Source: Xenopus tropicalis
Lineage: Eukaryota > Chordata > Amphibia > Anura > Pipidae
Length of the DNA: 64,000 nucleotides
Assembly (NCBI RefSeq): GCF_000004195.4
Contig: NC_030677.2
Location: 62,130,222-62,194,221 of the forward strand
Direction: 5' to 3'
A model generated the notes under the pieces. That model saw only the letters and a program-made list of their open reading frames with translations. It did no database searches and had not been told where the DNA came from. The translations under genes were made by a program, and so were the position numbers. This document shows positions 45,159 to 57,165 of this stretch, piece by piece (position 1 is the first letter of the stretch; each line of letters opens with the position of its first letter).

Positions 45159-46360
45159 CAAGCTCACTTTAAGTACACAGAGTTGTTCTGTTACAAACTG
45201 TAGAGACAGACTTCCCACAAATCTGGACTTTTGCTAGAAAAAGCATTTTGGGTGAGGCGATAGCCTTCTCATGCATGCATAAGGAATTCTGGGAAGAAAA
45301 CCCATGATCGCTCCTACAATTTCCATTTGGTAATTTAATTAACACATAATAGCAATAATTGATCAAGGTATCTTTGTAAAATATTGTTACATAAATATTG
45401 TAATACATTATTTGTATTTATATATTTTTTTAAACTTCTTTAAAAGAATTAGTCTCATGAATTAATTGCTAAATCACACAAAACGGATATAAAAAGAAAC
45501 AGGAAAGCACTAAAGTACAGTACAAGTTTCGGGTTAGCAGATGGCTTATCCTTTGATAAGGCTGGTGTTTAAGTCCAAGTGGAGCAGTTGTTTTTGCCAG
45601 CAGCTGCCTTCAAGCTTGAATCGACTCTTGAATTCTGCTGAATTTTAACGTCTACTCCTTTCCAACCTTCACATAAAAAAAAAAGCTGAAACCATTTGTG
45701 TGTGAGATACAGGCCAACTATAGAACAATATTTAGTTTCTTGTGGATTTAGGATATAGATATTTTTGTATACTGTGTAGTTCATCTATTTTACACACCCA
45801 GATATTTTTCATGAAATCATTAAATAAAATGTATTTGTGTGAACATAAAGCCTTTAAATTACGGATTGGTTCTTACAAATACTGTATATGAATAAATGGA
45901 TATTATTTAGGCTTTCAGTTGTTTTTCTTAACACCCCCCCACCTGTATAAACATTTGTGCCCCCCAGTAACCTTGCTGTATTTCTATATAGTATAGTAAA
46001 CATAGAAAATAGGCATTTACTCTGAAATCTCACCCTACCTAGGCTCAGGGCCACAATCAGTGAGCATAGAGGCTCAGTTAACAGGGTACACCTCTTAATT
46101 ACTAGCCCATTGGTCACCTAAGTCTATGGAGATGTGGGCCTACTCTCAAGTAAAATGAACCACCACAGCCACTCTACAATTATGACAAAACACCACCCAC
46201 AATCTACCCAAACTCCACCCACCCCTGCATAAGCCCCACGCCCTTTGTAAATCACTCTCTAGGCCTCTTCTGGCATTGGATCCTCCCGCAGAACCCCATG
46301 TAGCCCACTGATGCTGGTCCTGCCTAGCCTGCAGACTTACCAGACTAAACCAGTTACATT
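45159..46360. other. Intergenic, nothing recognised
   Basis: Short minus-strand frames at 45.2-46.4 kb have no recognisable features. Confidence 0.4.
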
Positions 46361-46864
46361 TTAAGGGGCAAGTCCACACAAACACAACTTAAGCATTTTG
46401 AAACTTTGCAATATACATCAATTAAACATATGCAGCTTTTTCATGTTTTTTATGAAATAATATGGTTTGGAACAGTTACCTAAGCCTGGCCCCCTGTTCT
46501 CCTGCTGATCTGGCTGACTACTTTAGTCCTTAGCCTGCCTTCAGCCTGCATCCTCCAGATACCACAATTCTCTGCACATATGATATCAATAAAGAAAGGA
46601 ACATTACAGTGCAATGCATTGTGGGTTATGTAGTTCCTGCATGCTGTCTGTAAGCTGTGGAGAAGTTGTTACAACAGTGTCTTAGTCCCACCTTCCCTGC
46701 CAGGATTTCAAATAATGCAGAAGAAAAGAACAGTTTTGCAGCTGGATTTCAGCATGTAAAAATGGTATTTATTTATACTTTTTCAAATAACATATTACAG
46801 TGATAGGTATATTAGGGGTTTCTGTGTTGTGTGGGGCTCTTTAGCAAATTTAGTTTGGAAGCTA
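46361..46864. mobile_element. Kolobok/T2-like element, reverse copy of the one at 32942
   Basis: Starts TTAAGGGGCAAGTCCACAC. In reverse orientation it matches the 32942 element through TATTATGAAA-like ends, CCCCCTGTTCTCCTGCTGATC, CAATGCATTGTGGGTTAT and CACACAACACAGAAACCCC. It stops at AGTTTGGAAGCT, where the terminal TTAAAGGGGAACTCC is lost. It lacks the nested mariner-like MITE, confirming that insertion was later in the other copy. Confidence 0.78.
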
Positions 46865-49243
46865 TTACAGCTATTAGTATCAAATACATGACAAAAAGGA
46901 CATAAGGTAATTTATGATGTTTATTCTGAGGAATGAACATCTTAAAGAATAGCTCATCTGCATGTTTTATTGCTATGAAAGTTGTGGCCTGTGTGATTTA
47001 GGGAGGCTACTGTCTCTATCTTCATTTTCTTACAAATGGCTCACATAGGCCCATATCAGCAGAAATAGCAGAGGCCTGAGTCTTGTAATAGATGTTTCCA
47101 TAAGAAGCAAATATCACTGATGGGAAGCAATTAGCAGCTGTTCACCTTTATGATCACCTCAATTTAATGTAGCCAATTTACAGCCATACAATAGATCACT
47201 AACACTAGAGAAGCAGTTTTTTTTGTATTATAGGGAAGCCTCTCCTTTATAAATCAACTTCTGTTCAAGAACTGCATAAATCTTAACAAGGTTTCTGTAC
47301 ATTAAAATATTTCAAGGGTAACTAGGAAAACACTTTGGATCTTACCCCAAGTCTCCCAGTAACCAACTTGGATTTTAGGAATATCTGGGACAGAAAATTA
47401 GCATTCACTCAAAAACTCACTACTTTTGTCTGCAAACAAGATACATTTATATATTTATCCACTTAGTTATTTTACTGTACATATACTAAAAATCCCATAG
47501 GAATTAATAGAACTTTGGTGAGTTTTTATGTATTAAGCTATAAACACACATCTTGACAAATCTGCCCCTAAGGGTGATGTAAGCCTTTAGGTCAAGGGTT
47601 TCTTTACAAGTGAACTAACCATTACACTTACTCTGTAGGTCTCATTAACAAAAGCAGACAGAAGGACTATGTACATAAATTGGCACAAAATTGTAGCCAT
47701 CAGCGTGCAATATGCATTGTCCTTGCACCTGCCTGTTAAGTTGCCCCTTTCTACACTTCCTTTTTATCACTGGTCCCATTGAATTAAATGCCAAGTTGGC
47801 AGTGATGTAACAGTTAATGACATCAATATCTGCATTTTTCTACTGTGTGCTCTTTTATAAATATTCAAATAGGGGCTTTTACATATGGGATTTATGTGCC
47901 AATGAAACCTGTGTTTTTATTCTAAGATGGAGCTCTATCAATAAAAAAATCATGTCAAGTGCGCAGCTTAATGGATAGCCCCCACTGATCTGTAACATTG
48001 ATTTCAGTTTGAATGCTCACACACAAACACATGCACACTCACATACAAAGGCAGAGAAGAGTTAAATTTGAGAATAAAATTGCCAAAACGCCTTCGAATT
48101 CTAGGCGATTAATTATTAATGTGAATTGACAGGTTCTGTAATGGTCCTGTTTCCTAAACATAAACATAGCTCCTACTTTCTGCCTCAACACCTTAAAGCT
48201 GGAAATCTAATTACTTTATATTTAACCCACTATATCACATCAAGTCCACAGTTAGAAAGGCTGTCTATCCTGAAATATGACATATCCTGCCTACAATAAA
48301 TCAAACCTTTAAATTAATTATACTGACAGTTCAAAACCCTGACAAACAGCCCTTACAGGCAGACACAAATCAAGGCATTAATTGGGCATGTCTATAAAGC
48401 AGGTGTTTTGACTAGCTATGTGTTTTATTTTCATTCAAAGCTGCTTTGGAATACAGAAATCACAAGGGATTGCATGTAAATGGCACTGACAACAGTGAGC
48501 TCACCAAGTGAGTTGGCCAAAATCAGACTGTCTTTTCACATTATCAAAGCCCCTAAATTCAGCCTCTTTAAGCCTTGGTTGCACAAAGCCATGTCTATAA
48601 GCTTAGGATTGTTTTGATGTGCCAGGGGTTGTATTCTATTCTTTCTTGATAAACTTCCCCAGCAGCTATAGTGGGTTTTAGAATGTTTAATAGCCATAGC
48701 TCACATGATGCAACAGAGGGATTCTGTAATAAATGGATTAAGGGGCATTCAATTTAGCAGCCAAACCCCTAATGCATAGGGAAATTCTCTCTCTTGCTCC
48801 ATCTGATAAGAAAACCACATTGAAATAAGTGTCAGGTCAAATTTTCCAGCAGGAACAAAGGGGCACTGTTACAAAGGAGCTAACCTGTTTCCTCGTGTGA
48901 CTGGAAATTGGTATACTCCTAATCTGAGTTTCAAATTCTCATCTGCCTTTTTGATTAAGCAATGTGTCCCCATTTTATTACTATAAGAGACAGACAGTCC
49001 CATTTGGTCACAAGGTAAAGCTGCACTGTAACCACTATTTCTTTATTTTGGTTGCTGCAATGACTTTAGTTACTCTAGTCTTGCTGCCCAGATGGAGGCT
49101 CAGTGCAAAGCTTAATGTGCAGGTAGCATTTGGATGCTAATGTGCAACTGAACCTTATACTCTATACCTACAGTATCCTGAACCAAGCTAAAAAGTACAC
49201 AAAAAGGTTTCCATGTGTGCAATTAAAAAACCAAGGGATGTTA
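46865..49243. other. Intergenic, no gene; family H fragment and a candidate regulatory block
   Basis: A half-copy of MITE H lies at 47485-47572. The interval 48060-48570 is repeat-free and enriched in TTAATTA/TAATTA words. No coding frame longer than noise. Confidence 0.45.
48060..48570. promoter_or_regulatory. Candidate conserved non-coding block
   Basis: Unique-looking block with GCGATTAATTATTAATGTG at about 48103, AAATTAATTATACTGACAG at about 48312 and GCATTAATTGGGCATG at about 48375, all homeodomain-type cores. There is also a CAGGTG E-box (48401) and TTGCATGTAAATGG, an octamer-like word, at about 48470. Function is inferred from motif clustering only. Confidence 0.35.
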
Positions 49244-49562
49244 AGGTCCCCATACACCATAAGATCCGCTCTTTTGGTGATGTAGCCAAGCAAGCCGATC
49301 TTCTCCCAATATCCCCCACCTACGGGTGGGCGATATCGGGAGAATCCAGGGTAATTCGATCCTGGAGCCAAACGATCGTATTATAATGGCGGCTATAGGA
49401 AAAGACGGTCTAGGGACCGCATCACCGAGCCGATGCGGTACCCGATCTGACTAGATTTTCTAACCTGCCCGATCGAGATCTGGCCGATTTCAGGCCAAAT
49501 ATCGGTCGGGCAGGCCTGTCAGGAGTGCCCATACATGGGCCGATTAGCTACCGAATCGGTAC
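49244..49562. mobile_element. MITE family B, long copy, right end lost
   Basis: Begins AGGTCCCCATACACCATAAG after TTA (49241-49243). Internal words such as CCGATCTTCTCCCAAT, GGGACCGCATCACC and GATCTGGCCGATTTC parallel the 31727 copy in order. It ends near CCGATTAGCTACC, where a family D hAT MITE begins. Confidence 0.72.
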
Positions 49563-49567
49563 AAGGG

Positions 49568-49734
49568 AATTAGCGAAATTAGCGAAACGCATTTGTCACG
49601 CAATTTTTTTGTGGCCTGCGCTTTTTTGATGCCGCCATGCCCAATTTTGGTGCGACTGCAAAACAATTCGCCAATGGTGAAATGCGGAAATTCGCTGCAA
49701 ATCCAGGTCTACCGAAAAAATTTGCTCATCACTA
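49568..49734. mobile_element. hAT MITE family D, truncated copy
   Basis: Contains AATTCGCCAATGGTGAAATG and ends AAAAAATTTGCTCATCACTA, the family D terminus. The left terminus is replaced by the end of MITE B. Confidence 0.75.
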
Positions 49735-49867
49735 GCCCTAACTAAACACACAGTGACTTTCACCACAGTCCTTAGAACCAGAACTGTGGTATCTTCTTTA
49801 GCTTGCCTCTAACCCAATAACCATCTTCAGATCTGAACCAAACCTGATGAAAAAGTTTCTGACTATG

Positions 49868-50661
49868 GGGGACATTTACTAATGTGCAATTTTTTTCTTC
49901 ACGATTTGTATTTTTTGCTTACAAATTTGATTTTTTTTTTTTGGGAAAAAAAACGAAATGTTTGTGTTATTTATTATGCGACAAAACTGCAACAAATCAA
50001 AAGTAAAATACGCCATCGAAAAGCTGTCGAGGTCATGTAGAAGTCAATAGCAGGTGTCCTTTTAACAACGGGACGATCATTTTTTGCATCTTGGTTTTAG
50101 AAATTTTTTGGTATTTTGACGCTTACATTTTGGGGCACATTTACAAAGGCACGAACGCTCCGAGCGTATTTTTGCAGTTTTTTTCGGGCGTCCACACGAC
50201 TTTTTCGTACGGCGCACGATTTTTCCGTACGGCGCACGACTTTTTCGGACGTTTGCACGAAAAAATCTGAAAGGTCTTACCGCTGTTTACAATTGTTCGG
50301 TACGAAAATTTTGTGACTTTCAGATCACCAATACGATATTATTGTGACTAATACGATTTTTTCGTAAGCATTTTCGTGATATTTGCGATCTTCCGAAATT
50401 TTTGTTTCCAATACGATTTTTTCCCATTCGTGATTCGGATTCGTGGATTAGTAAATGTGCCCCTTTGTGTATAAAATACAAAAACAAATACAAAATACTA
50501 AAGATTTGCGTTTTTTGCTGTTTACTCGCTTTTTTTTTTGTTCATGCTTTTTTTTAGAAGGCTGTTCTAATAAATCACTTGCCATTTGTAGTTTTAGAGA
50601 AATTAGTTTTTTCATGGTTTCAAAGACCTCAAAAAAGAGAATGTTGATAAATGAGTCTCCC
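49868..50661. mobile_element. AT-rich MITE pair: outer element split by an inner element
   Basis: Outer ends GGGGACATTTACTAATGTG (49868) and TTGATAAATGAGTCTCCC (about 50661) form a degenerate inverted repeat. Inner ends GGGGCACATTTACAAAG (50132) and its complement GTAAATGTGCCCC (to 50463) form a second one. The inner element carries a CpG-rich direct repeat, TTTTCGTACGGCGCACGA / TTTTCCGTACGGCGCACGA. I found no clean target duplication, so the nesting is inferred from end order. Confidence 0.55.
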
Positions 50662-50749
50662 TGTGTCATGGTAGATGTCATGGTAGATGGCACGTGAGCT
50701 CATAAAACATGGAAGTAAGACAAATAATATATGGCTTTCTAGCACAAAG

Positions 50750-50903
50750 CAGGTCTGGCTGGGATTTCAAATAGGTCCTAGCATTTCTAGTACATAGAGG
50801 CCCAAACAGCCCCCACCAGCTCAATAAATAGTGACTGTCTATGGCATCTTACAGCAGCCCCTCTAGCATTTGCCAGAACCCACAGATTGCCAGTTCAGAC
50901 CTG
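50750..50903. mobile_element. hAT MITE family J, copy 2, perfect 8-bp duplication
   Basis: A 154-bp element, CAGGTCTGGCTGGG at the left and a complementary TCAGACCTG at the right. It is flanked by the exact direct repeat GCACAAAG (50742-50749 and 50904-50911). Non-coding. Confidence 0.85.
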
Positions 50904-50911
50904 GCACAAAG

Positions 50912-52429
50912 CACCCTACTGGTAAAAGGGCAGAGGCTTAGAAACTATGGGTGTTTGACTGGGGACTAGCTCCTAGAAATGGTGTGTGTGTCCCCTTAAT
51001 CAACAACAGCAGAAAATGTTCTGTAAATGTTCTAAATTATTGGTTGTGCGTTATTTTTAGCCTCAGTAACTATGTCTAATAATTTTTTTTATTTGAGGGA
51101 ACAAAACTTTTTCTTCTCTGTACTGGAAGAGAGCCACATTTTTCTAGTCATTTTAAAATTGTTATATTCTCCCATGCTCATTGGAACTTTTCTGTCTTAG
51201 ATCCAAAGCCACCAGTGTAGCATGTAATACAAAATGTTTGCAGGCAACGCTAATACAGTAAAAATTGTCTACAAAATTAAAAATAGAATTTAAGATGGTT
51301 AAATTAAACACTCTTGTTTTAAAAAAAAAAAAAATGGTCCATGCAACTACAGTTCTCTATTTCTCTACGCATTTACCATGAAAAGGCTGTAAGTAATTAA
51401 AATTGCATATAATTAACTGGATGTAAAACCTTTGCATGTGTGGAAAAATGAAAGGGGGGAGTGGTATGTCCCTTTTAGACAATTGCAACCATATGTCTCT
51501 TGGTTGCTGAAATGCTTTGAAAAGAATAAGCATGCACTTAACTATTTTTTTTACTCCCATGAGTTCCTTATGTGCAATAGATGAATATACAGTAGACTGG
51601 TCTATTCAGCCTATGGCACTCAGCTATTATTCATCTGCAACTGCCAGCAAGATTTCTCTCTAATTGAATCACTTACAAGCTTTGAGGACACTGCAGTGCC
51701 ATGCTTAGGTAATGCTGCAAGCCAAATATAATAATGAATAAAAAAAAAGGATGAGGGGGAAGGAACACACACAGAGAACTGTTATTTTGCAAGGGCATTC
51801 CCTCTAGAATATATTGCAGTGTACCTTAATAGTACTATGCAGTCTACAGTTGTCAAACCATGCTTGGTCTCATACCTAAAAAATAACAGCTCGTTGGACA
51901 TTGCTGATAATGCTAAAAGCTGTACAATGTTAAAAATAACAAATATTTCTGGCACAGTAAGTAATGTATTGGAGTACAAAGGAGCAGAAATCAGTGGGGA
52001 CAGATGCAACCCAATTTGTTGATACGGTTACATATCACATGCCATCTGATGGTTCCATTTCAATTGGCAGTTTCAAGAGAGGATGGCTTATCCTGGCATT
52101 TAATCCATAACTCATTTTGAAACATGATCACTGGAGAAAGAAACAGCTCTGGAAACATCATTCGGTGACTTTGCAGCAGACACTCAGGGACTGCTGAACT
52201 ATCACAGCTTGCTTTATATTTAGGAAAGCTTTTGAAAGCAAGCTATAAAGATATTATAAACTCATTGTTTTTCATTTTGTTATGACTATGTGTTATTCTG
52301 TCATGTGTTTTTGTCCTTAGACTGCAGCCCAGTCTTGAAAAGTTGTCTTTGGGTATGACATGTAAGTTTTACAAAGCTTGGGCATGGGCATACCCTTATG
52401 TCTCACCCATGTAACTTGCCATACAGATC
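50912..52429. other. Intergenic, no gene
   Basis: An A-run of 14 lies at about 51320-51333 and another of 8 at about 51741. No coding frame or transposon termini were recognised. Part of 51590-52250 is repeat-poor and could be regulatory. Confidence 0.4.
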
Positions 52430-52625
52430 AGTGTGGGTTTCCTCTGGGGACTTCGGTTTCCATTCACACTCCAAAAACATAGGCAGGTTAATTGGCTCCT
52501 AAATTGCCCATAGTGTGTGTGTGAATGTAATAAGGACCTTAGACTCAAAGCTCCCCAGGGGAAGGAACTGATGTGAATCATGTTTAATTTGTAAAGCAAT
52601 ATGTTCATGTTATTTAAAGAAATAA
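52430..52625 (+). mobile_element. SINE/LINE tail family E fragment
   Basis: Carries GTGTGGGTTTCCTCTGGGGA, CACACTCCAAAAACATAGG, GGTTAATTGGCTCC and GGACCTTAGACTCAAAGCTCC, then ends in AT-rich sequence with an AATAATAATAATT tail. The tRNA-like head is missing. Confidence 0.65.
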
Positions 52626-52854
52626 TAATAATTATTGTGCCCCATGTACTAGTGAGTCTAATGATTTTTAGTATCCATATGTTCTGTACACTACTTTGGC
52701 TAGTTTTACAAATAGACCCCTATTTCAGGAATTATGGGTATATATTTTCATTTTCAACTGTATTTATTGGTACAAAATTATTATTGATAAAAACAGCTTG
52801 ACAAACAACAGTATTGCAACAAGGTTGCTCAAAAAGATACATATATATTTTTGA

Positions 52855-53113
52855 GTGTTACTCAAAGCACCTTGGCAAATTGTTTTGCGAAACTTCTGCC
52901 ACGGAAAAATTCACCACGCATAAAAAAATTTCGGCGCCCGTCAAATTGGGCGTGCTCGTGTCAAAGAAGCGTGGGTGACAAAAAAAAAAGATGCAGGCGA
53001 TTAGAAAAGACGCAGGTGACAAAATTACGCGGGCGACCAAAAAAATTGCGTGACAAATGGGTTTCACAAATTTTCTTGCTGTTTCGCAAATTTTTTGGTG
53101 AAGCTCATCACTA
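52855..53113. mobile_element. hAT MITE family D, diverged copy
   Basis: Shares GGCAAATTGTTTTGCGAAAC with copy 1 in reverse orientation, followed by many GGCG/GACAAAAA words, and ends GTGAAGCTCATCACTA. The left terminus is decayed and no duplication was identified. Confidence 0.65.
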
Positions 53114-53114
53114 C

Positions 53115-53841
53115 TTTGTAGCAATGGGGCAGACATTCAAGTTGGGTAAAAAGGCACAGGTAACATACTGTAGATAACAGATATGATAGTTACATAGGGT
53201 TTAAAAAGGACCAGAGACCATCAAGTTCAACCCATCCAAGTAAACCCAGAACACACAACCCACACCTACCATCTATACATTCACATACATAAACTATAAA
53301 TACAACCACTAATACTAACTGTAGATATTAGTATCACAATAGCCTTGGATATTCTGATTGTTCAAAAACTCATCCAGGCCCCTCTTAAAGGCATTAAAAG
53401 AATCCCCAACCTCACTTCCCTCAAAGAAGGCCATGTTAGGATCACTGTTCCCTAAATGCTCACCCACACAAATGTTAGAGATGAGTTCAGTATTATTAGA
53501 TATCACCAGGTCCAAAATAGAATCATTCCTAGCAGGTTCTTGACCCACCTGAAATAAAAAGTTGTCATTTAGCATATTTACAAACCCACTAACTTTTTCT
53601 GACTCCACCCTATTACTCCAGTCAATGTCCGAATAATTAAATTGCCCCATAATAACAACTTGACCCAGTTGTGAAGCCTCCTCCATTTGCAACATTAGCT
53701 GTGTAGGTTCCCATTGTATTCTACAGAGCTCATCTGTTATCTGCTATGTGACCTGTGCCTTTTACCAGTGCAGGGCAATAGTACATTTTATTTTATATTA
53801 CTTTAAAACATTTTAATTTTTTGGTGCTACTGTTCCTTTCA
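53115..53841. mobile_element. Kolobok-like element (relative of 56093) split by a LINE fragment
   Basis: The left piece (GGGCAGACATTCAAGTTGGG, AAAAAGGCACAGGTAACAT) and right piece (CATCTGTTATCTGCTATGTG, ACCAGTGCAGGGCAATAGTA, TTTTTTGGTGCTACTGTTCC) match the palindrome at 56093-56519. Intervening DNA at about 53190-53700 is unrelated. The left terminus is lost, probably at the family D MITE. Confidence 0.65.
53190..53700 (-). pseudogene. CR1/L2-type LINE fragment: AP-endonuclease C-terminal part
   Basis: The minus strand from 53695 to about 53440 encodes VVIMGQFNYSDIDWSNRVES, then FVNMLNDNFLFQVGQEPARN, SILDLVISNN and VGEHLGNSDPN. These correspond to the GDFNyPdIdW, epTR, iLDLvl and GNSDHn motifs of APE-type endonucleases in CR1/L2-like retrotransposons. 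Catalytic residues appear altered: Gln replaces Asp in GDFN, and Pro replaces His in SDHN. The remaining 53190-53430 looks like a separate downstream segment. It is a dead fragment. Confidence 0.7.
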
Positions 53842-53923
53842 AGCAGTTATTAGTGGATTACACAAATGCACATTTTACCCATGCAAATAAGAAGAAAAAC
53901 CAGGCAAAATAACAGGTGTGTAC

Positions 53924-54260
53924 TAAAGGAGAAGGAAAGGTGAAATCACTGGGGGTTTCCAAATGTTAGGCACCACCCAGTTATTATAATGATTTATAAA
54001 GACTTACCTAATACCCCTGGTATCTTCATTCAAATCAGTGGTGTTAGCACACTTCCAGGGGTGCAAGAGGCCTGGCAAATCTCTGTTTCCTCAGTTGTTA
54101 CCTGCCATCTTGAGTGGGAATGGGTTTCAGGTCTCCTGCGACAGAAACAAAACAAGGAGGGAAGAATCTTCTTTTTGTGGGGGGCCGGGCCCCCAATTGA
54201 AGTATCACTGCCACTGCAAGAGAATTATTGCAGCTTGCCATACCATTTTTTTTTCATGAA
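53924..54260. mobile_element. T2-like repeat fragment
   Basis: Begins CTAAAGGAGAAGGAAAGGTG, then TGGGGGTTTCCAAATGTTAGG and a later GCAAGAGGCCTGG / GGGGCCGGGCCCCCAATTG segment, typical in my recollection of a common Xenopus interspersed repeat. No matching right end was found, so classification is tentative. Confidence 0.45.
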
Positions 54261-55896
54261 GGAAAAAAGAAATTCACTTGATAGGGCAATGTGAATCTTT
54301 CTGATCATGGGCTTTTTTGCCACTCTGTGAAATGTAAAAGAGGTTCTGAGTGTCCAATAAAGTGAGTTTTTTTCCCCTAAATGTTGTTATACACTCAGTA
54401 GAACCAGTTTTCTATCCTCAGCCAACAAGGAATGGTTTGCTGGATCTCAATGAAATGAATGCCATTGTTCTGAATTAAATGTTCTACCATATAATAAAAT
54501 AATTTACTCATGTTTTATGCATTGCTGTTTCTTTTATTCTCTCACAGTCTGTATCTCACATTCACAATGCTGTGACATCTTTTGTTATGTTGTAAATATA
54601 TTGCTGAAAACATTTTTCCAGTGAATTACTAGATCCCCTGTATATTGCCAGACTACATAGGTTTGTTTGGCCCATTTGGCTCTCTTTACCACCTGGATGG
54701 GGCATCATGAGAAAGGAAAGAAGCTATAGTACATTCTCACTTCAACTTAGATTAGCCCAAAATAATGGATCAGTCATTTGAGCATCAACATGGATGGCCA
54801 CACTGTACAATGTCCTACCATTTTTCCGGGCTGGGAAATTTGCAGGTTGATTGTCTATGGCCACCCTAAATGAAGTTGAAGCCAAGAAAATCAGCCAGCA
54901 ATGACTTTGAAAAAATCAAGATGTAGCAGTTCTTTGATATGATTCAGGCCAACCCCTCTATAAATGACATCTAATAATGTGACAAAAAGCAAAAACTGTC
55001 AGGTGTAAAGAGCAGATGTGGAAAGGGTATAGAGACAATGGCAGCAGATTAGAAAAACTGACAGGAAGCAGAGTAATGAATCAGCTCTCTCTCAAAGGAA
55101 CAGACAGATATGCTGACTGTCATAAATATTCTGAATGGCTTTTACTATAGCATAACCACCTCCAATATTAGGCTCCCTGTGAATGGAATATTAATAACCA
55201 TGGGTGCCATAACATTCCTTGGTATAAGTATTTGCCTTTGCTTCATTCACAGTTACATTGCTCAGACAGGATTCATTTGTTTGTCTAAAATTAATGTGGT
55301 AGGTATCATATTAACCATGATTTTGACAAGTAGGTTCCCATGCTTAGGGTCATGCATAGCAGATGGTGACCCTATATATCTGCCCTCACAGCCAACCAAC
55401 ACATTTGTTGCAGTGCTCCTTAATACAATAAATGTTCTCTAACCCCTTTTAACCCTTCTGAATACATACACATATTTTAAAATATAAGGCTTGACTACTA
55501 AAAGAAAAGTAACTGTAATAAAAAAAGGCTCATTTACAATAATTAATCACTAAAACTGAGCATGTATTGATGCCATTCACAAAGGTACTTGCACCCATAC
55601 AGGCTCCGAACAACTTGCCATAGCGCCAATGCACCAGAGCAGATAAATTACACTCAAGTACTGATGCAAGGGAACCATAGAATTACTGCCAGCCTTAACA
55701 TGCTTTTAATTCCAGGGGTCCCTTAGCTGGTTGGGACATTAGCTAATTGACAAATGCATTCTTGCAAAAAACAGTGGATAAAAAAACATGACTGTTTGCA
55801 TCCCAAATTTGTGATTTGTACAATAAGCCACATTTGTAGATAAAGCTTTTTGTACATTTAAGCTAATTGTGCTTTAATGTAACATGTCAAGTTCCC
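54261..55896. other. Intergenic, no gene
   Basis: The 110-codon plus-strand frame at 55110-55442 is hydrophobic but has no family resemblance. A diverged family B-like piece may lie at 54790-54870. Confidence 0.4.
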
Positions 55897-56821
55897 TTAA
55901 AGTGGACCTGTCACCCAGACATACAAAGCTGTATAATAAAAGTCCTTTTCAAATTAAACAAAAAACCCAAATTCATTTTTATATTAACACATCCAAACCC
56001 ATTATAAAGGCATTTAAAAATCCCAACTGTCAATCATATATTGCCTACCCCGACTCTATGCCTTAGGCATAGAGGCAGGGCAGACAAGAACTTTAAAGGA
56101 ACAGTAACACCAAAAAATGAAAGAGCTTTAAAGTAATACAAATATAATGCACTGTTGCCTTGCACTGGTAAAACTGGTGTGTTTGCTACAGTAACACTAC
56201 TATAATTTATATAATAAGCTGCTGTGTAGCCACGGGGGGGCAGCCATTCAAGCTGGTAAAAAGGAGAAAAGGCACAGGTTACATAGCAGATAACAGACAA
56301 GTTCTGTAGAATACAATAGTGTTTTATCTGTTATCTGCTATGTGCCTGTGCCTTTTCTCCTTCGAATGGCTGCCTCCATGGCTACATAGCAGCTTATTTA
56401 TATAAATTATAGTAGACTTTCTGAAGTAAACACACAACTTTTACCAGTGCAGGGCAGCAGCACATTATATTTTAGTTACTTTTATACACTTTCATTTTTT
56501 GGTGTTACTGTTCCTTTAACTTTCAATTCAGCACACACTTTCCCCTTCCCTTCTAACCATCTAATTGTGTAGCCAGTGCATGGGCCTGTGCATCAGGTCC
56601 CCCATTCTGGTACATACACAAGATTTTGGGGTGATACAAAGCTTGCCTTAATAACAGTGTCCACAAAATGGCACCTGCCTGCTTGCTGGGATTGTGTAAT
56701 TCCAGGACTGAAGGAAACAAGATTTATATTACTTATATAGTGTAAGTGAAGTTTATTTTGCTTAACAAACACAATAGAAAAGAAATTAGAATTATTTCTT
56801 AGGCTGACAGGTCCCGTTTAA
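55897..56821. mobile_element. Kolobok-like element, outer, with nested inner element
   Basis: Ends TTAAAGTGGACCTGTCACCC and, inverted, TTAAACGGGACCTGTCAGCC, on TTAA. The inner palindrome at 56093-56519 interrupts it, leaving a host element of about 500 bp. A right-end relative is at 45040-45158. Non-coding. Confidence 0.8.
56093..56519. mobile_element. Kolobok-like palindromic MITE, inner, 31-bp perfect ends
   Basis: A 427-bp palindrome that begins TTAAAGGAACAGTAACACCA. Its first 31 bp are perfectly complementary to its last 31 bp. The interior remains largely palindromic (GCAGATAACAGA / TCTGTTATCTGC), so the transcript would form a long hairpin. It is on TTAA targets and inserted in the outer element. 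Confidence 0.88.
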
Positions 56822-56954
56822 GAACATTACATGTAAAAGGCACATGGGGTTATGTAATAAAAGACACTAATTGGCCCAGGTGTAATAACCCAACCAATAG
56901 CCAAATAGCATTTACTGCTCACCTGTTTAAAGCAAACATTATATTAGCTGCTCT

Positions 56955-57165
56955 GGGTTCAGTGTTGGACTGGGATGTATGGGGCCCACTAGGGCTGTCA
57001 CCTCATGGGCCCCCCCACCCCAGTCAGGATCTTTCCCCCCAAGGGGGGGCCCTGCAGTGCTGCACTTGTGACATGTGATGGGTCCCCCCTCTGTCAGAGA
57101 GCTGTGGGCTTGGGAAGGGAGGGTAGGAGCTCCTGTGTCTGCATGTTCTTCCCCATACACAGCGT
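56955..57165. mobile_element. Fragment of an interspersed repeat (GTTGGACTGGGATG start)
   Basis: Starts CAGTGTTGGACTGGGATGT, followed by GGGGCCCACTAGGG and poly-C/G-rich sequence. The beginning resembles a frequent Xenopus repeat, but the right end is not evident. Confidence 0.45.

Noticed and set aside
55110..55442. 110-codon hydrophobic frame
   Set aside because: Hydrophobicity follows from T-rich codons. There is no recognisable membrane protein family.
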